Shown: positions 55,564 to 64,000, counted from the stretch's first letter. The stretch: DNA of 64,000 bases from Chitinivibrio alkaliphilus ACht1 (GCF_000474745.1 NZ_ASJR01000001.1:1-64000), one strand, 5' to 3'. The notes: generated from the sequence alone by a model not told the origin. Numbers and translations: made by a program.

Positions 55564-55636
55564 TGAGCCAACAAGGGATCGAACCTTGGACCCACGCCTT
55601 AAAAGGGCGTTGCTCTACCAGCTGAGCTACTGGCTC
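55564..55636 (-). tRNA. tRNA-Lys (anticodon UUU), copy 1
   Basis: 73 bases without encoded CCA. The acceptor GAGCCAG pairs with TTGGCTC, the anticodon stem ACGCC/GGCGT encloses CTTTTAA with UUU, and the T arm has CAAGG-TTCGATC-CCTTG. Identical to copies 2 and 3; last of three on the minus strand. Confidence 0.96.
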
Positions 55637-55656
55637 ATATTGTGTACACGTATAAA

Positions 55657-55729
55657 TGAGCCAACAAGGGATCGAACCTTGGACCCACGCCTTAAAAGGG
55701 CGTTGCTCTACCAGCTGAGCTACTGGCTC
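55657..55729 (-). tRNA. tRNA-Lys (anticodon UUU), copy 2
   Basis: Identical to copy 1. The distance from copy 1 to copy 2 is 93 bases. The 20-base spacers are nearly identical between copies. Confidence 0.96.
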
Positions 55730-55749
55730 ATATTGTGTATATGTATAAA

Positions 55750-55822
55750 TGAGCCAACAAGGGATCGAACCTTGGACCCACGCCTTAAAAGGGCGTTGCT
55801 CTACCAGCTGAGCTACTGGCTC
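55750..55822 (-). tRNA. tRNA-Lys (anticodon UUU), copy 3 (promoter-proximal)
   Basis: Identical to copies 1 and 2, again at a 93-base period. The promoter at 55845-55873 reads directly into this copy. Confidence 0.96.
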
Positions 55823-55844
55823 ATTTTCTTTCAAAGACGGACCT

Positions 55845-55873
55845 AATATATGACATGCTTTGAACGAATGCAA
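55845..55873 (-). promoter_or_regulatory. tRNA-Lys array promoter
   Basis: On the minus strand, TTGCAT (55873-55868), a 17-base spacer (55867-55851) and TATATT (55850-55845) lie about 22 bases before the tRNA 5' end. This is the same TTGnnn-N17-TATATT form as the tmRNA and GH5 promoters. Confidence 0.8.
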
Positions 55874-55965
55874 TACATAATACAAGAAAATTACTATTTC
55901 ATTTCTTGAAAAAGAATCGATTTTATGATATCCTCAGAGTAACAGGGTTAATCAACGGTTTTGAT

Positions 55966-56601
55966 ATGGCACAGGGAAATCTTTCTCCGGAAGAGTTTGA
56001 AAGTCTTTTTGAAGAGTTGAATGCCATTGTCAATTCCGATACTTCTTTGCATCAAGAGGTAAAAGAGAGTCTGTCCGAGGGGAGTGATGAGCTGCTTCGG
56101 GATGATTCTCTTATTCAAGAAGCCTTTATTGCCAGTGAACGCAAGGAGCCCATCCCAGTTGAGGAAGACAACAGTGATAATTCTGTCCATGGCGAGCAAG
56201 AAGAACTTGAGAAATTCTTTACCAATGTACGAAACGAGACTCCTCCCGTGGACGTTGACTTTCTGTGTCCCTTGTGTAACACCAGAACATTTCGTGCTCG
56301 ATATCGGGAAGATGTGCATAATATACGGATTCTTGACTATGAATGTACGGGGTGTTCCGTCTTGTTTACAGATCCTACCCGTTTTCGCTTTGATGAAAAC
56401 CGGGAAAAACAGGATATTGCACATAAAAATGATGACTTTTCTTGCCCGGTTTGCTTGGGAAATGAGTATGAAGCAGTCTATGATCAAGGTATTGGGGAAG
56501 TGCAACTTCGTTCTTATCAGTGTAAGTCTTGTACTGTGCTTTTTTCTCGTCCCGAAGCATTTTCTCGGCCCTGTAATGAAAATGAAGGGTCCGATTCATA
56601 A
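55966..56601 (+). CDS. Double zinc-ribbon protein of unknown function
   Basis: A 211-residue acidic protein. Residues about 1-95 are glutamate-rich and helical (LSPEEFESLFEELNAIV). Two similar zinc modules follow: FLCPLCNTRTFRARY...YECTGCSVLF at about 105-140 and FSCPVCLGNEYEAVY...YQCKSCTVLF at about 165-200. Each has CxxC pairs about 30 apart, suggesting tandem duplication. No catalytic motif is visible. ATG 55966 is the first plausible start; an upstream TTG at 55906 lacks a ribosome-binding site. It is 66 bases before the response regulator gene on the same strand, which hints at a regulatory partner (inference). Confidence 0.65.
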   Translation: MAQGNLSPEEFESLFEELNAIVNSDTSLHQEVKESLSEGSDELLRDDSLIQEAFIASERKEPIPVEEDNSDNSVHGEQEELEKFFTNVRNETPPVDVDFLCPLCNTRTFRARYREDVHNIRILDYECTGCSVLFTDPTRFRFDENREKQDIAHKNDDFSCPVCLGNEYEAVYDQGIGEVQLRSYQCKSCTVLFSRPEAFSRPCNENEGSDS

Positions 56602-56667
56602 TAATCATTGTTTTTCCTGTAGCCATGTCATACTGATAGGGTATATACAAAAATGGGAGTTGTAGCC

Positions 56668-57060
56668 ATGCATTTTTTGGTCGTAGAAGATGATTTTTTT
56701 TGCCGGAGTATCTTAGTAAATATTTTGAACGAGCACGGCAGATGTGATGTTGCTGTTAATGGGAGCGAAGCATCTCTTGCCTTTGCCAGTTCTCTTGAAC
56801 AGGGAACATCCTATGATGTTGTTTTTCTTGATATAATGCTGCCCGATAAGGATGGTCAAACCCTTCTTAAGGAATTTCGTGCTGCAGAAAAAGAACACGG
56901 AGTACGTGCCGGTATGGGTGTGCCTATTATTATGACAACAGCCTTGGATGATCGCGGTAACATTCTTCAGGCATTTTCCAGCCAATGTGAAGGGTACATT
57001 GTAAAGCCCGTGGATGAGGATAAGGTTGCTGAAAAGCTTCGGGAGTTACGGAAAATCTGA
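56668..57060 (+). CDS. Stand-alone receiver (response regulator) protein
   Basis: A 130-residue CheY-like receiver with no output domain. The acidic pocket is VVEDD at residues 5-9, phospho-acceptor Asp in VVFLDIMLPD (about D57), Thr in MTTALDDRG and Lys in YIVKPVDED. GGGAG lies 8 bases before ATG 56668; an upstream in-frame ATG at 56653 is possible. It directly precedes the hybrid kinase (18 bases) and is a likely phosphorylation partner. Confidence 0.9.
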   Translation: MHFLVVEDDFFCRSILVNILNEHGRCDVAVNGSEASLAFASSLEQGTSYDVVFLDIMLPDKDGQTLLKEFRAAEKEHGVRAGMGVPIIMTTALDDRGNILQAFSSQCEGYIVKPVDEDKVAEKLRELRKI

Positions 57061-57078
57061 TTTTTAGGAAAGTCATCT

Positions 57079-59346
57079 ATGCACATTCTAATAACAGACG
57101 ACGACCCCGTATCGCGTAAGATTCTCCACAGCTTTCTTTTAAAGCGGGGGTATGGCGTATCCCAAGCCCAATCTGGAGAAGAGGCGTACGAGTTGCTCCT
57201 CAAGAGTACCGATTTGCCAAATATCGCGATTATTGATTGGGTCATGCCTGGTATGAACGGTATTAACTTAATGCGTAATATTCGAGCACTGCCCGGTGGA
57301 GAAATGATGTACATTGTCCTTTTAACCTCCCGTGAGGAAGGGACGAATATTTCTCAGGCCATTTCCGCTGGAGCCGATGATTACATTACCAAGCCCTTTC
57401 GAAGTAGAGTTCTTGAAGCTCGCCTTGAAGCGGGGAAACGTATTGTAGAACTACACCAGCGGCTACACCGCGAAACCATGCGAGCCGAAGAGGCTGCCGA
57501 AGAAGCTCGGGCGGCTTTACAAGTTAAGGATACCTTTCTTGCAAATATGTCCCATGAGTTACGAACACCTCTGAGCGGTATTGTCGGCTTTTCTCGTCTT
57601 CTGAGAAAAACAAATCTTACAGAGACGCAGGAAAAGTATATCAATTCCCTTTCTCTCTCTGCAGATACCTTACAGCATCTTATAAATACGATTTTGAATT
57701 ATACCCGCTTAAACAAAAAAGAAGTATTGTGTGAGAAAAGCACCCATGATATCACAGAAATTGTAAAAATCGTTACGCTTCTTACCTATGGCGCTGCAGC
57801 GGAGAAAAATATTGAGATAATCCTTGATGTAGACCCGCTTCTTCCCAATATTGTAGAAGTACCCTATGAAAATCTCTTACAGGTTCTTTCTCATCTTCTT
57901 GATAATGCTGTAAAGTTTACTCCAGAAGGCTTTGTTATGTTGAAAGTGCGGGGTAAAAAGCTAAAAAACAGAACCTGTGAATATGTTTTCTCTGTTGTAG
58001 ACACTGGTATTGGAATTGATACGTCAAAAGAGCATTTGATATTCAATTCATTTACCCAAATTGACTCTTCATCCACTAAAAAATATGGAGGAAGTGGACT
58101 TGGCCTCTCCGTGGCAAAGCGCCTTACTGAGAAAATGCAGGGAACTCTTTCTTTTGTACGTAATCCGCGAAGGGGAGTCACGTTCTCGTGTACTCTGCAG
58201 CTTACCTACTTTGATACCAGTACGTACATCAATTTTCCACAAGAAATTGAAAACTGCCTTGTGCTCGGACAGTCAATTTTTGCACGATCTTTAACAAACA
58301 CCTTACGCTTTTTTCAATTGGAAATTAATAGCATTACGGATCAGAAGGGGTTTAAGACCCATTTATGTAATAACATATACGATATGGCTCTCATTGATTA
58401 TAATTATCTCTCAGAAGATGCTTTTGAAGAGATTTTGTCTCTGAAGGAAACGGATAAACAGAAATATCGCAATGTGCCCTTTGTGTTTGTGGCGCATTTG
58501 CAAAATTTTAATTATCTTAACAGGGTGCTTCGATCCCTTAAAAGCTGCTATGTTCTTGCAAAACCAATCACCTTATACTCCTTTCACAATTTGATTCATA
58601 ATGCACCGAAAAATAAAACGTGTGAGAATATAAAAATACTCCTTGCAGATGATAGTTCTCTTATTCGTGACTTAACACGAGAGGTGTTGGAGCAGGCCTT
58701 TCCTCATGCAGATATCTATGAAGCCTGTGACGGGGCTGAGTTTGTGTCTCTGTTTAAGGAAACACGTCCCGATTTCTCATTTTTAGATATTCAAATGCCA
58801 CGGGGAGATGGGTTTACAGTAATGAATGAAGTGGCTCCTTTACGTACTCCGGAGCAGCAGTTTTTTGCTCTTACAGCATATGAAGCAGGTTCTATCCGAG
58901 AAAAATGCACTTCCCTTGGCATCAAACATGTCTTAAAAAAGCCTCTGACCCTGAAAAAACTACAGGCCTTACGTGGCGAATATGAGAAGCATCGAATGAT
59001 ACTGTCGGATGACGGCCGAGAGGTCTATCATTTTAATAGAGCAACCTTGCTTAAACGACTTAGAAATAACCGTCTCCTGTATCATCAGATTATGGATACG
59101 TTTATCACCCAGTTTCAGCAGCAATGCCAAGAGATCCAACGAGCGGTACTTGCCAATGACCTCTGTCGGGCAAAGCAGATTGGACATGCCATGATTGGTG
59201 CTGCGGAAAGTCTTGAAATGCGACGTCTTGCAGCCCTATTACGCCAAGCAAACCAGAGTGAGAGCTGTGCCGATATGGAACGGCTTTGCTCCTTGGTTCA
59301 AGATGAGTATGACTTAGTTCGAAGCATCGTCCTGGAGGGAGAGTAA
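57079..59346 (+). CDS. Hybrid histidine kinase, REC-HisKA-HATPase-degenerate REC-REC-HPt
   Basis: A 755-residue cytosolic phosphorelay protein without membrane segments. Receiver 1 (about 1-120, IIDWVMPGMNG), coiled coil, HisKA with FLANMSHELRTPLSGIVGF (His about 161), HATPase with LLDNAVKFTPEG, VVDTGIGIDTS and GGSGLGLSVAKRL (about 240-385). A receiver-like segment at about 395-510 lacks the acidic pocket. Receiver 2 (about 520-640, LLADDSSLIRD, FSFLDIQMPRGDG, KKPL) and a C-terminal HPt with KQIGHAMIGAAESLEM (His about 703), where Ile replaces the usual Lys, complete it. The input signal is unknown; receiver 1 may be the input from the protein encoded upstream. The 3' end overlaps the convergent ABC-F gene by 33 bases. 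Confidence 0.9.
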   Translation: MHILITDDDPVSRKILHSFLLKRGYGVSQAQSGEEAYELLLKSTDLPNIAIIDWVMPGMNGINLMRNIRALPGGEMMYIVLLTSREEGTNISQAISAGADDYITKPFRSRVLEARLEAGKRIVELHQRLHRETMRAEEAAEEARAALQVKDTFLANMSHELRTPLSGIVGFSRLLRKTNLTETQEKYINSLSLSADTLQHLINTILNYTRLNKKEVLCEKSTHDITEIVKIVTLLTYGAAAEKNIEIILDVDPLLPNIVEVPYENLLQVLSHLLDNAVKFTPEGFVMLKVRGKKLKNRTCEYVFSVVDTGIGIDTSKEHLIFNSFTQIDSSSTKKYGGSGLGLSVAKRLTEKMQGTLSFVRNPRRGVTFSCTLQLTYFDTSTYINFPQEIENCLVLGQSIFARSLTNTLRFFQLEINSITDQKGFKTHLCNNIYDMALIDYNYLSEDAFEEILSLKETDKQKYRNVPFVFVAHLQNFNYLNRVLRSLKSCYVLAKPITLYSFHNLIHNAPKNKTCENIKILLADDSSLIRDLTREVLEQAFPHADIYEACDGAEFVSLFKETRPDFSFLDIQMPRGDGFTVMNEVAPLRTPEQQFFALTAYEAGSIREKCTSLGIKHVLKKPLTLKKLQALRGEYEKHRMILSDDGREVYHFNRATLLKRLRNNRLLYHQIMDTFITQFQQQCQEIQRAVLANDLCRAKQIGHAMIGAAESLEMRRLAALLRQANQSESCADMERLCSLVQDEYDLVRSIVLEGE

Positions 59347-61185
59347 CTCCTCCCATCGGCTCATGAGAGTGTGCAGTTCTTCTTTCTTTTTTGCGTAACT
59401 TTGGCTCATGCGGCCAAGATCTTTTCCTTCAGGGCTGACAAAGGCTGCCTCAAGCTCTTGAATCTCTTCCTCTACTGTATCAATTTGCTCTTCTGTTAAG
59501 GCCAGCTCGCGTTTTTGCTTAAACCCAAAACGTTTTTGCTTTGTTTTTTTTGCCACAGGAGATGATTTTTTCTGCTCTTTTCGGCGGTATTCTTCTTTCC
59601 AAAGGAGGTAGTCCGAATAACTCCCGGGAAAACCACTTATTAAGCCATCTCCTTCCATTACAAGAAGGTAGTCACAGAGTCGGTCGATAAAGTATCGGTC
59701 GTGAGAAATAATCAGGAGCACTCCGGGAAAATCAAGGAGGAAATTTTCCAGCACTGAAAGGGTTTCAATATCCAAATCATTTGTGGGTTCGTCAAGGATG
59801 AGGAAATTTGGATTTCTGATTAATACAGAGATCAGTTGGAGACGTCTCCGTTCTCCGCCGGATAAGAAGCCAATCTGTGTATGTTGTTGTTTTGGAGGGA
59901 AGAGAAATTGTTCTAAAAATTGACTTGCGGATATCTTTGTTCCGTCATGTTCGATATATTCTGCAATGGAACGGATGTATTTCAAGACACTTATGGAATC
60001 CGGCAGATGCGTATTAATTTGTTTAAAGATGCCAAAGGCTGTATGCATTCCTTGGTCTACCACACCGCTGTCGGGGGTAATGTCTCCGGTGAGAAGTTTG
60101 GTAAAGGTGGTTTTTCCTACGCCATTATTTCCCACAAGGGCAATTTTCTCACCTCCCTTGAAGGTATAACTGAAATTTTGGATAAGGGGTTGTGTGGGGG
60201 TGTACCCAAACTGTGCATTTTTGCAATTGACAATTTTTTTTCCGAGTTTTCGTCCTGAAGAGGAAAATGAGGCTTGGCTCTCCTGTGCAGCTTTGCCTGT
60301 TTTTAATTGTTCTTCTATGCGGGCAATGCGGGCTTTTTGTTTTGTACCACGTGCACTGGGAGAGCGGTGTAGCCACTGTATTTCTTGGGAGATACGTCCT
60401 TGTCTTTTTCGCTCTTTTCGTTGCTCATGGGCCAATTGCTCTTCTTTTTTTTCGAGATAGTAGGAGTAATTTCCTTCGTATGTATATATTCGCTGATCCC
60501 GAATTTCCCAAATATGAGTACAGACAGAGTCAAGAAAGTAGCGATCGTGCGTAACCATAATAAAGGGGTGGTGCCGTCGTTGCAAATACGATTCGAGCCA
60601 GAGAATTGTTTCAATATCAAGGTGGTTTGTCGGTTCATCCAGCATAAGGAGATTGGCATCGGAAAGAAGTCCCTGGGCAAGGGATATTTTCTTTATCATT
60701 CCACCGGAAAGTTCTTCCATGGTTCCTAAGAGACGGGTAATACCAAATTGGTGAAGAATAGAACGAACTTTTCCCTCAAAATCCCATGCGCCGTATTGAT
60801 CCATCTGGGCAGAAAGCAGATCAAGACGCTCTTGTTTTTTTTCTGTCAACTTCTGGGCAATATCAAAGCTCACATATTCGTACTCTTTTAAAATATCGGT
60901 GTGCGGTAGGGAGAATGAGTGAAATATGTAGTCCAAAACAGTGTCCATAGGAGAAAAGTGAGGCATCTGCTCCATAAGAAAGGGGGTACAAATGCTGTTG
61001 TATACAAGGTCCCCTGAATCAACCTCTTTTTTTCCAGCAAGCGTTTTCAAGAAGTTGCTTTTCCCGCACCCATTCAGCCCCACAATACCAATACGTGCTG
61101 AGTCTTCTATGGAAAAAGAGGCAGTGTCAAGAAGGATTTTGTTTCCTGCCGAAAGGGTAATGGCATTTCCGCGTACATAATTCAT
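59314..61185 (-). CDS. ABC-F family ATPase (Uup/EttA-like translation factor)
   Basis: A 623-residue soluble twin-ATPase protein without transmembrane helices. Walker A motifs are GLNGCGKSNF (about 36) and GNNGVGKTTF (about 358). Signatures are LSGGMIKKISLAQ and LSGGERRRLQL, and the Walker B segments LLMLDEPTNHLD and LILDEPTNDLD. Between the ATPases is a charged linker with KRQGRISQEIQWLHRSP, and the C-terminus is a coiled coil (about 540-623). The family acts on ribosomes or DNA in the cytosol. The C-terminal coiled coil and overall length fit the Uup subgroup better than EttA. It is divergent from the PorV-like gene. Confidence 0.88.
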   Translation of the reverse strand: MNYVRGNAITLSAGNKILLDTASFSIEDSARIGIVGLNGCGKSNFLKTLAGKKEVDSGDLVYNSICTPFLMEQMPHFSPMDTVLDYIFHSFSLPHTDILKEYEYVSFDIAQKLTEKKQERLDLLSAQMDQYGAWDFEGKVRSILHQFGITRLLGTMEELSGGMIKKISLAQGLLSDANLLMLDEPTNHLDIETILWLESYLQRRHHPFIMVTHDRYFLDSVCTHIWEIRDQRIYTYEGNYSYYLEKKEEQLAHEQRKERKRQGRISQEIQWLHRSPSARGTKQKARIARIEEQLKTGKAAQESQASFSSSGRKLGKKIVNCKNAQFGYTPTQPLIQNFSYTFKGGEKIALVGNNGVGKTTFTKLLTGDITPDSGVVDQGMHTAFGIFKQINTHLPDSISVLKYIRSIAEYIEHDGTKISASQFLEQFLFPPKQQHTQIGFLSGGERRRLQLISVLIRNPNFLILDEPTNDLDIETLSVLENFLLDFPGVLLIISHDRYFIDRLCDYLLVMEGDGLISGFPGSYSDYLLWKEEYRRKEQKKSSPVAKKTKQKRFGFKQKRELALTEEQIDTVEEEIQELEAAFVSPEGKDLGRMSQSYAKKKEELHTLMSRWEELLSLQDDASN

Positions 61186-61331
61186 ACCGCATCTCTCTGA
61201 GTTGTCGTACCAGTAAGCTTCAATATACGTTGAGGTAGGAGGGTCTGAAAAGTGACGGTGCAGAATATCGAAATATACACCCTCTATCAGAGGATAAATT
61301 ATATTTTCTCAGTAATTACCGAGGAGGACCT

Positions 61332-63617
61332 TTGAAATATATACTATGTATGGTGTGGGCACTGCTTCTCTGTGCTCAAATACTTTTTGCAAATGTTGGC
61401 CAGTCGTCCGTGGCGGTGTTGAACTTCCCCTGGGGGGCCCGTTCTACCGGTCTCGGTGAAACCTTTACGGGGATTGCCGATACGGAAGAGGCTCTTTTCT
61501 ATAACCCTGCAGGGTTGGGTCAGGCTCCCTTGGCAAATGCGTGGGTCCATTATGATCAACACGATTTTGGCTACACTAAGATACATGGCGTTGGTTCGCA
61601 GCTATGGAGTGTGAACGAACATGGGGAAATACTTAGCTTTGTGGGTTCTTCCTGGAATCGGTATCATACTCATTTTGTTGATGATGGAGAAGAGCTTGAA
61701 GACGTTGTTGAGCGGTATCTTGATGTATCCGGTTCTGACCTGCGAGAGCGTGCAAAGGATATGGTTATCGCCAAAAATAATCTTCGTGATGAACTCCGTG
61801 ATGAGCTCCATGCGGTTCTTGTGGAAGCAGGAGTGGATGGAAATGACGTAGATTCTTTAGTTGAGGTTCTCGTTCAGCTGCCCGCGCGGGAGCAGAATGA
61901 GACAGCTGTATTTGCAGAGTTAGCATACTACTTAGCAGATGATGATCTTCATACCCCGGGGGAAATTGTTGAGCTATTGCGGGCCCCCCTTGATATACGG
62001 GGACGATTTTCTCTCCGAATCCCCTATAATATAGGTCCTTCTGGAAGGGTTTATGATATTTTAGCACAGGAAAATGATGTTTTATGGGTTGCGACAGATG
62101 ATGGGTTATGGCGGTTTTCCGCAGGGTGGACACAATATGGGAGTCTCGATGGAGTACCTTCGGAGACGGTCTATTCTTTGAACCAAGGAGAGAGTGGCGA
62201 AATATATATAGCTACTAAAGCTGGGCCTGCAAGATATATTGATGGAGATTTTTCCCGTATTGGAACGGGGGAAGAGGAGCATCTGTTGTCTCAGCCAGTT
62301 TATGCCATAGCTCGTGATGCTGAGGGGGTATGGTATTTTGCTCTGGAAGAGTCTCTTTTGGAGTATTATGATGATGAAGACTACACGTATATTGGCACAG
62401 AACAGGGCTTGTACGACTCTCGTGTGACGGCTTTGTTTATTGATTCTCGCGACCGTCTCTGGGTTGGGACCCGGGGTGGGGTTGTTCGTTTTGATGAAGA
62501 GGGGCGTCGTCGTTTCAATCTTGGTGAAAATACGGTTGTTAAAAGCTTTGGTGAAGAGGATAGTCATACACATTGGGTTGCCACAGATCGAGGAGCCTCA
62601 CAAATTGTTGAAGAGGAACAGGAGTCCGGAAGCCCCGAGTATGTTATAACAATATTTCATGAACGCAACAGTTTACACTCTTCTCATATTACGGATGTTG
62701 TTATTGCACAAAATGGTGATATATGGTTAAGTACCGATAGTGGCATTGAGCGGTATCAACGTGGACAAATGCGTGCGTCTCTGTTCTTTGAGAATCTGCT
62801 CCCTTCCCTTGGTATTGATGATATGTGGCATGCGGCTGCAGCTGTTGTGTATCCTATTGGCGACTGGGGGTCGGTTGGGTTTTTCTGGAACCAACTCTAT
62901 TTTGGAGAAATAGAAACAGGAGGGGTGAGTGGAACAGGTCAAGCAGGGTCGCAAGAGTCTGCCTTTGAGTTTGAGACAGGCCTTTCCTATGGGTTTCCCG
63001 TGACCTCTGATTTTTCCCTCGGTTTAAACTTGAAATATGCCTACAGTCGACTTGAACGAGATCGGGCAGAGGCTACAACTGTAGCTGTAGATGCAGGGTT
63101 ACTCCGTCGTAATCTTTTTATCGATAATTTAGACTTGGGTTTTGTCTTGAAGAATATGGGACCTCCAGTCACATACTCTGAGAGCGAAGCTGCTGATCCT
63201 ATTCCCTTTCTTGCTCGTTTAGGACTGAGCTACGCCCCCATAGATCGTCCCGGCTCCCGCTTAGTTGTAGCTGTGGATGCCAATAGAGAAATTGTCTATC
63301 GTGATGAAGATGGGGGGTATAATTTTATTCAGGCGATCTATTATGATCTTCTTCGTCGTGATGATGAAAAGTCATACATGGATAAGTTTCGTGAGATCAT
63401 TTGGCACGGCGGTGTGGAGTACACTTATGCGGATTTTATCTCCTTTCGTTCTGGTATTCTGTATGATGATGCGGGGTCCCGTTCAGAGCTCTCTATTGGC
63501 ATTGGCGCTGAGTTGAATAACATCCTTGCTGATATTTCGATTATTGTGAGTACCCTTGGGGACGACAATCAGGTCCGTGAAAATCAAACCCGATTTTCTG
63601 TTACCTACATCCCTTAA
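61332..63617 (+). CDS. PorV/PorQ-like outer-membrane protein with an inserted beta-propeller
   Basis: A 761-residue exported protein starting at TTG 61332, behind GAGGAGGACC. The signal peptide is about 1-20. Residues about 22-75 match the PorV/PorQ entry, with FPWGARSTGLGETFTGIADTEEALFYNPAGLG. An acidic helical section (about 110-215) follows. Residues about 235-480 hold repeats of the two-component-regulator propeller type, such as VLWVATDDGLWRF, SGEIYIATKAGPARY, RLWVGTRGGVVRF and DIWLSTDSGIERY. The barrel resumes at about 495-761, as in GSVGFFWNQLYFGEIETG. PorV carries substrates in type IX secretion. The insertion is unusual and may bind ligand or cargo (inference). Confidence 0.85.
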   Translation: MKYILCMVWALLLCAQILFANVGQSSVAVLNFPWGARSTGLGETFTGIADTEEALFYNPAGLGQAPLANAWVHYDQHDFGYTKIHGVGSQLWSVNEHGEILSFVGSSWNRYHTHFVDDGEELEDVVERYLDVSGSDLRERAKDMVIAKNNLRDELRDELHAVLVEAGVDGNDVDSLVEVLVQLPAREQNETAVFAELAYYLADDDLHTPGEIVELLRAPLDIRGRFSLRIPYNIGPSGRVYDILAQENDVLWVATDDGLWRFSAGWTQYGSLDGVPSETVYSLNQGESGEIYIATKAGPARYIDGDFSRIGTGEEEHLLSQPVYAIARDAEGVWYFALEESLLEYYDDEDYTYIGTEQGLYDSRVTALFIDSRDRLWVGTRGGVVRFDEEGRRRFNLGENTVVKSFGEEDSHTHWVATDRGASQIVEEEQESGSPEYVITIFHERNSLHSSHITDVVIAQNGDIWLSTDSGIERYQRGQMRASLFFENLLPSLGIDDMWHAAAAVVYPIGDWGSVGFFWNQLYFGEIETGGVSGTGQAGSQESAFEFETGLSYGFPVTSDFSLGLNLKYAYSRLERDRAEATTVAVDAGLLRRNLFIDNLDLGFVLKNMGPPVTYSESEAADPIPFLARLGLSYAPIDRPGSRLVVAVDANREIVYRDEDGGYNFIQAIYYDLLRRDDEKSYMDKFREIIWHGGVEYTYADFISFRSGILYDDAGSRSELSIGIGAELNNILADISIIVSTLGDDNQVRENQTRFSVTYIP

Positions 63618-63635
63618 TAGAATAAGGTCGTATCT

Positions 63636-64000
63636 ATGCGATATTTCTGGTTTCTTTTTGTTCTTGTGTCCATAGCTGCTGGTGAGATAACCGTGGAAAG
63701 TCCGAGCTTTTCGCATCGTGAAGCAGCTCAGATTCAGCCGCAACGATCACACGCTAGCTCCGTGGTGCGGTCAGCTGCGTCACCAGATAGTGTAAAAATA
63801 TACGCACTTTTGGTTGAGTTTCAGTCTGATAGCTCCTTAAGCACCACCGGTACCGGGCTTTTTGGATTTCGAACAGACAGTCTTCCCCTCACCCTTGCTG
63901 ATGAAGAAGAGTTGGCATGGTATCGCTCCGATACGGTATATCGTTTTGATAATCTGCCACATAATGGACAGTATTTTCACGATCAACTTACCTTTGTACA
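63636..64000 (+). CDS. Exported protein, 5' part only (possible M6-type peptidase)
   Basis: ATG 63636 follows the PorV-like stop by 18 bases. The 121 codons visible run off the window edge. A signal peptide (MRYFWFLFVLVSIAAG) leads to a segment with VKIYALLVEFQSD and DNLPHNGQYFHDQL, the spacing seen at the start of M6-type metalloprotease-like exported proteins. The catalytic motif, if any, lies outside the window. Adjacent position to a PorV-like gene suggests a secreted cargo. Confidence 0.55.
   Translation, partial: MRYFWFLFVLVSIAAGEITVESPSFSHREAAQIQPQRSHASSVVRSAASPDSVKIYALLVEFQSDSSLSTTGTGLFGFRTDSLPLTLADEEELAWYRSDTVYRFDNLPHNGQYFHDQLTFV

Noticed and set aside
55586-55846. Plus-strand repetitive frame across the tRNA-Lys array
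   Set aside because: It is the antisense of the tRNA genes.
55523-55885. N-terminal extension of Mfd upstream of 55522
   Set aside because: The extension translates the three tRNA-Lys genes and the terminator (the same peptide repeated three times).

Overview
The window is a gene-dense bacterial chromosome segment. Its most likely source is a cellulose- or chitin-degrading, Gram-negative member of the Fibrobacterota/TG3 lineage (Chitinivibrio-like). That assignment is an inference from content: GH5, GH9 and GH19 hydrolases, a polysaccharide deacetylase, type IX secretion-like sorting modules, a PorV-like outer-membrane protein and a TonB-dependent receptor. Strong promoters upstream of tmRNA, tRNA-Lys and the GH5 gene share a TTGnnn-N17-TATATT form.

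Layout. 1-252: trailer end of a CRISPR array with type I-C-like repeats. 351-2183: an aminotransferase and a DUF2721 membrane protein. 2259-14853: a nuclease and DNA-repair block (recD-recC-recB, a GIY-YIG/DUF4357 protein, rmuC, a PH-like membrane protein and a DUF91/NucS-like nuclease). Several of these frames are interrupted: recD twice and rmuC once at or beside homopolymers, and the DUF91 gene by an in-frame TAA. 15165-15356: a tandem array of small hairpins at the 3' end of an EamA transporter gene. 16499-22530: leuCD, then a structured leader with an intrinsic terminator directly ahead of an OFA-type MFS transporter and ppc. 22647-35103: a polysaccharide region (GH5, NodB-like deacetylase, GH19 chitinase, GH9 cellulase) interleaved with proA-hisI-purC, an orphan RluA-accessory domain gene and tmRNA.

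35290-43899: tRNA-Ser(UGA), a HAD phosphatase with a frame break at its start, pfk, metH, an amidohydrolase, recO, tRNA-Leu(CAG) and rluA. 44036-47325: a cobalamin riboswitch driving a BtuB-like receptor and a propeller-like lipoprotein. 47418-49493: thiSGH. 49519-52127: an unusual fusion of a GDT1 half-transporter with a ferritin-like domain, a DUF3078 outer-membrane protein and queG. 52106-55822: mfd and three tandem identical tRNA-Lys(UUU) genes. 55966-59346: a double zinc-ribbon protein, a response regulator and a hybrid histidine kinase. 59314-61185: an ABC-F protein. 61332-64000: a PorV-like barrel protein with an inserted propeller, followed by the start of an exported protease-like gene.

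Connections. MetH and QueG both use cobalamin, which fits the riboswitch-controlled receptor importing B12. The sorting modules on the deacetylase and chitinase fit a PorV-type secretion route whose PorV-like component may be the gene at 61332. The candidates for something undescribed are the GDT1-ferritin fusion, the PorV-propeller protein, the hairpin array and the attenuator-like leader before the transporter-ppc pair. The frame breaks concentrated at homopolymers should be treated first as possible sequence errors.
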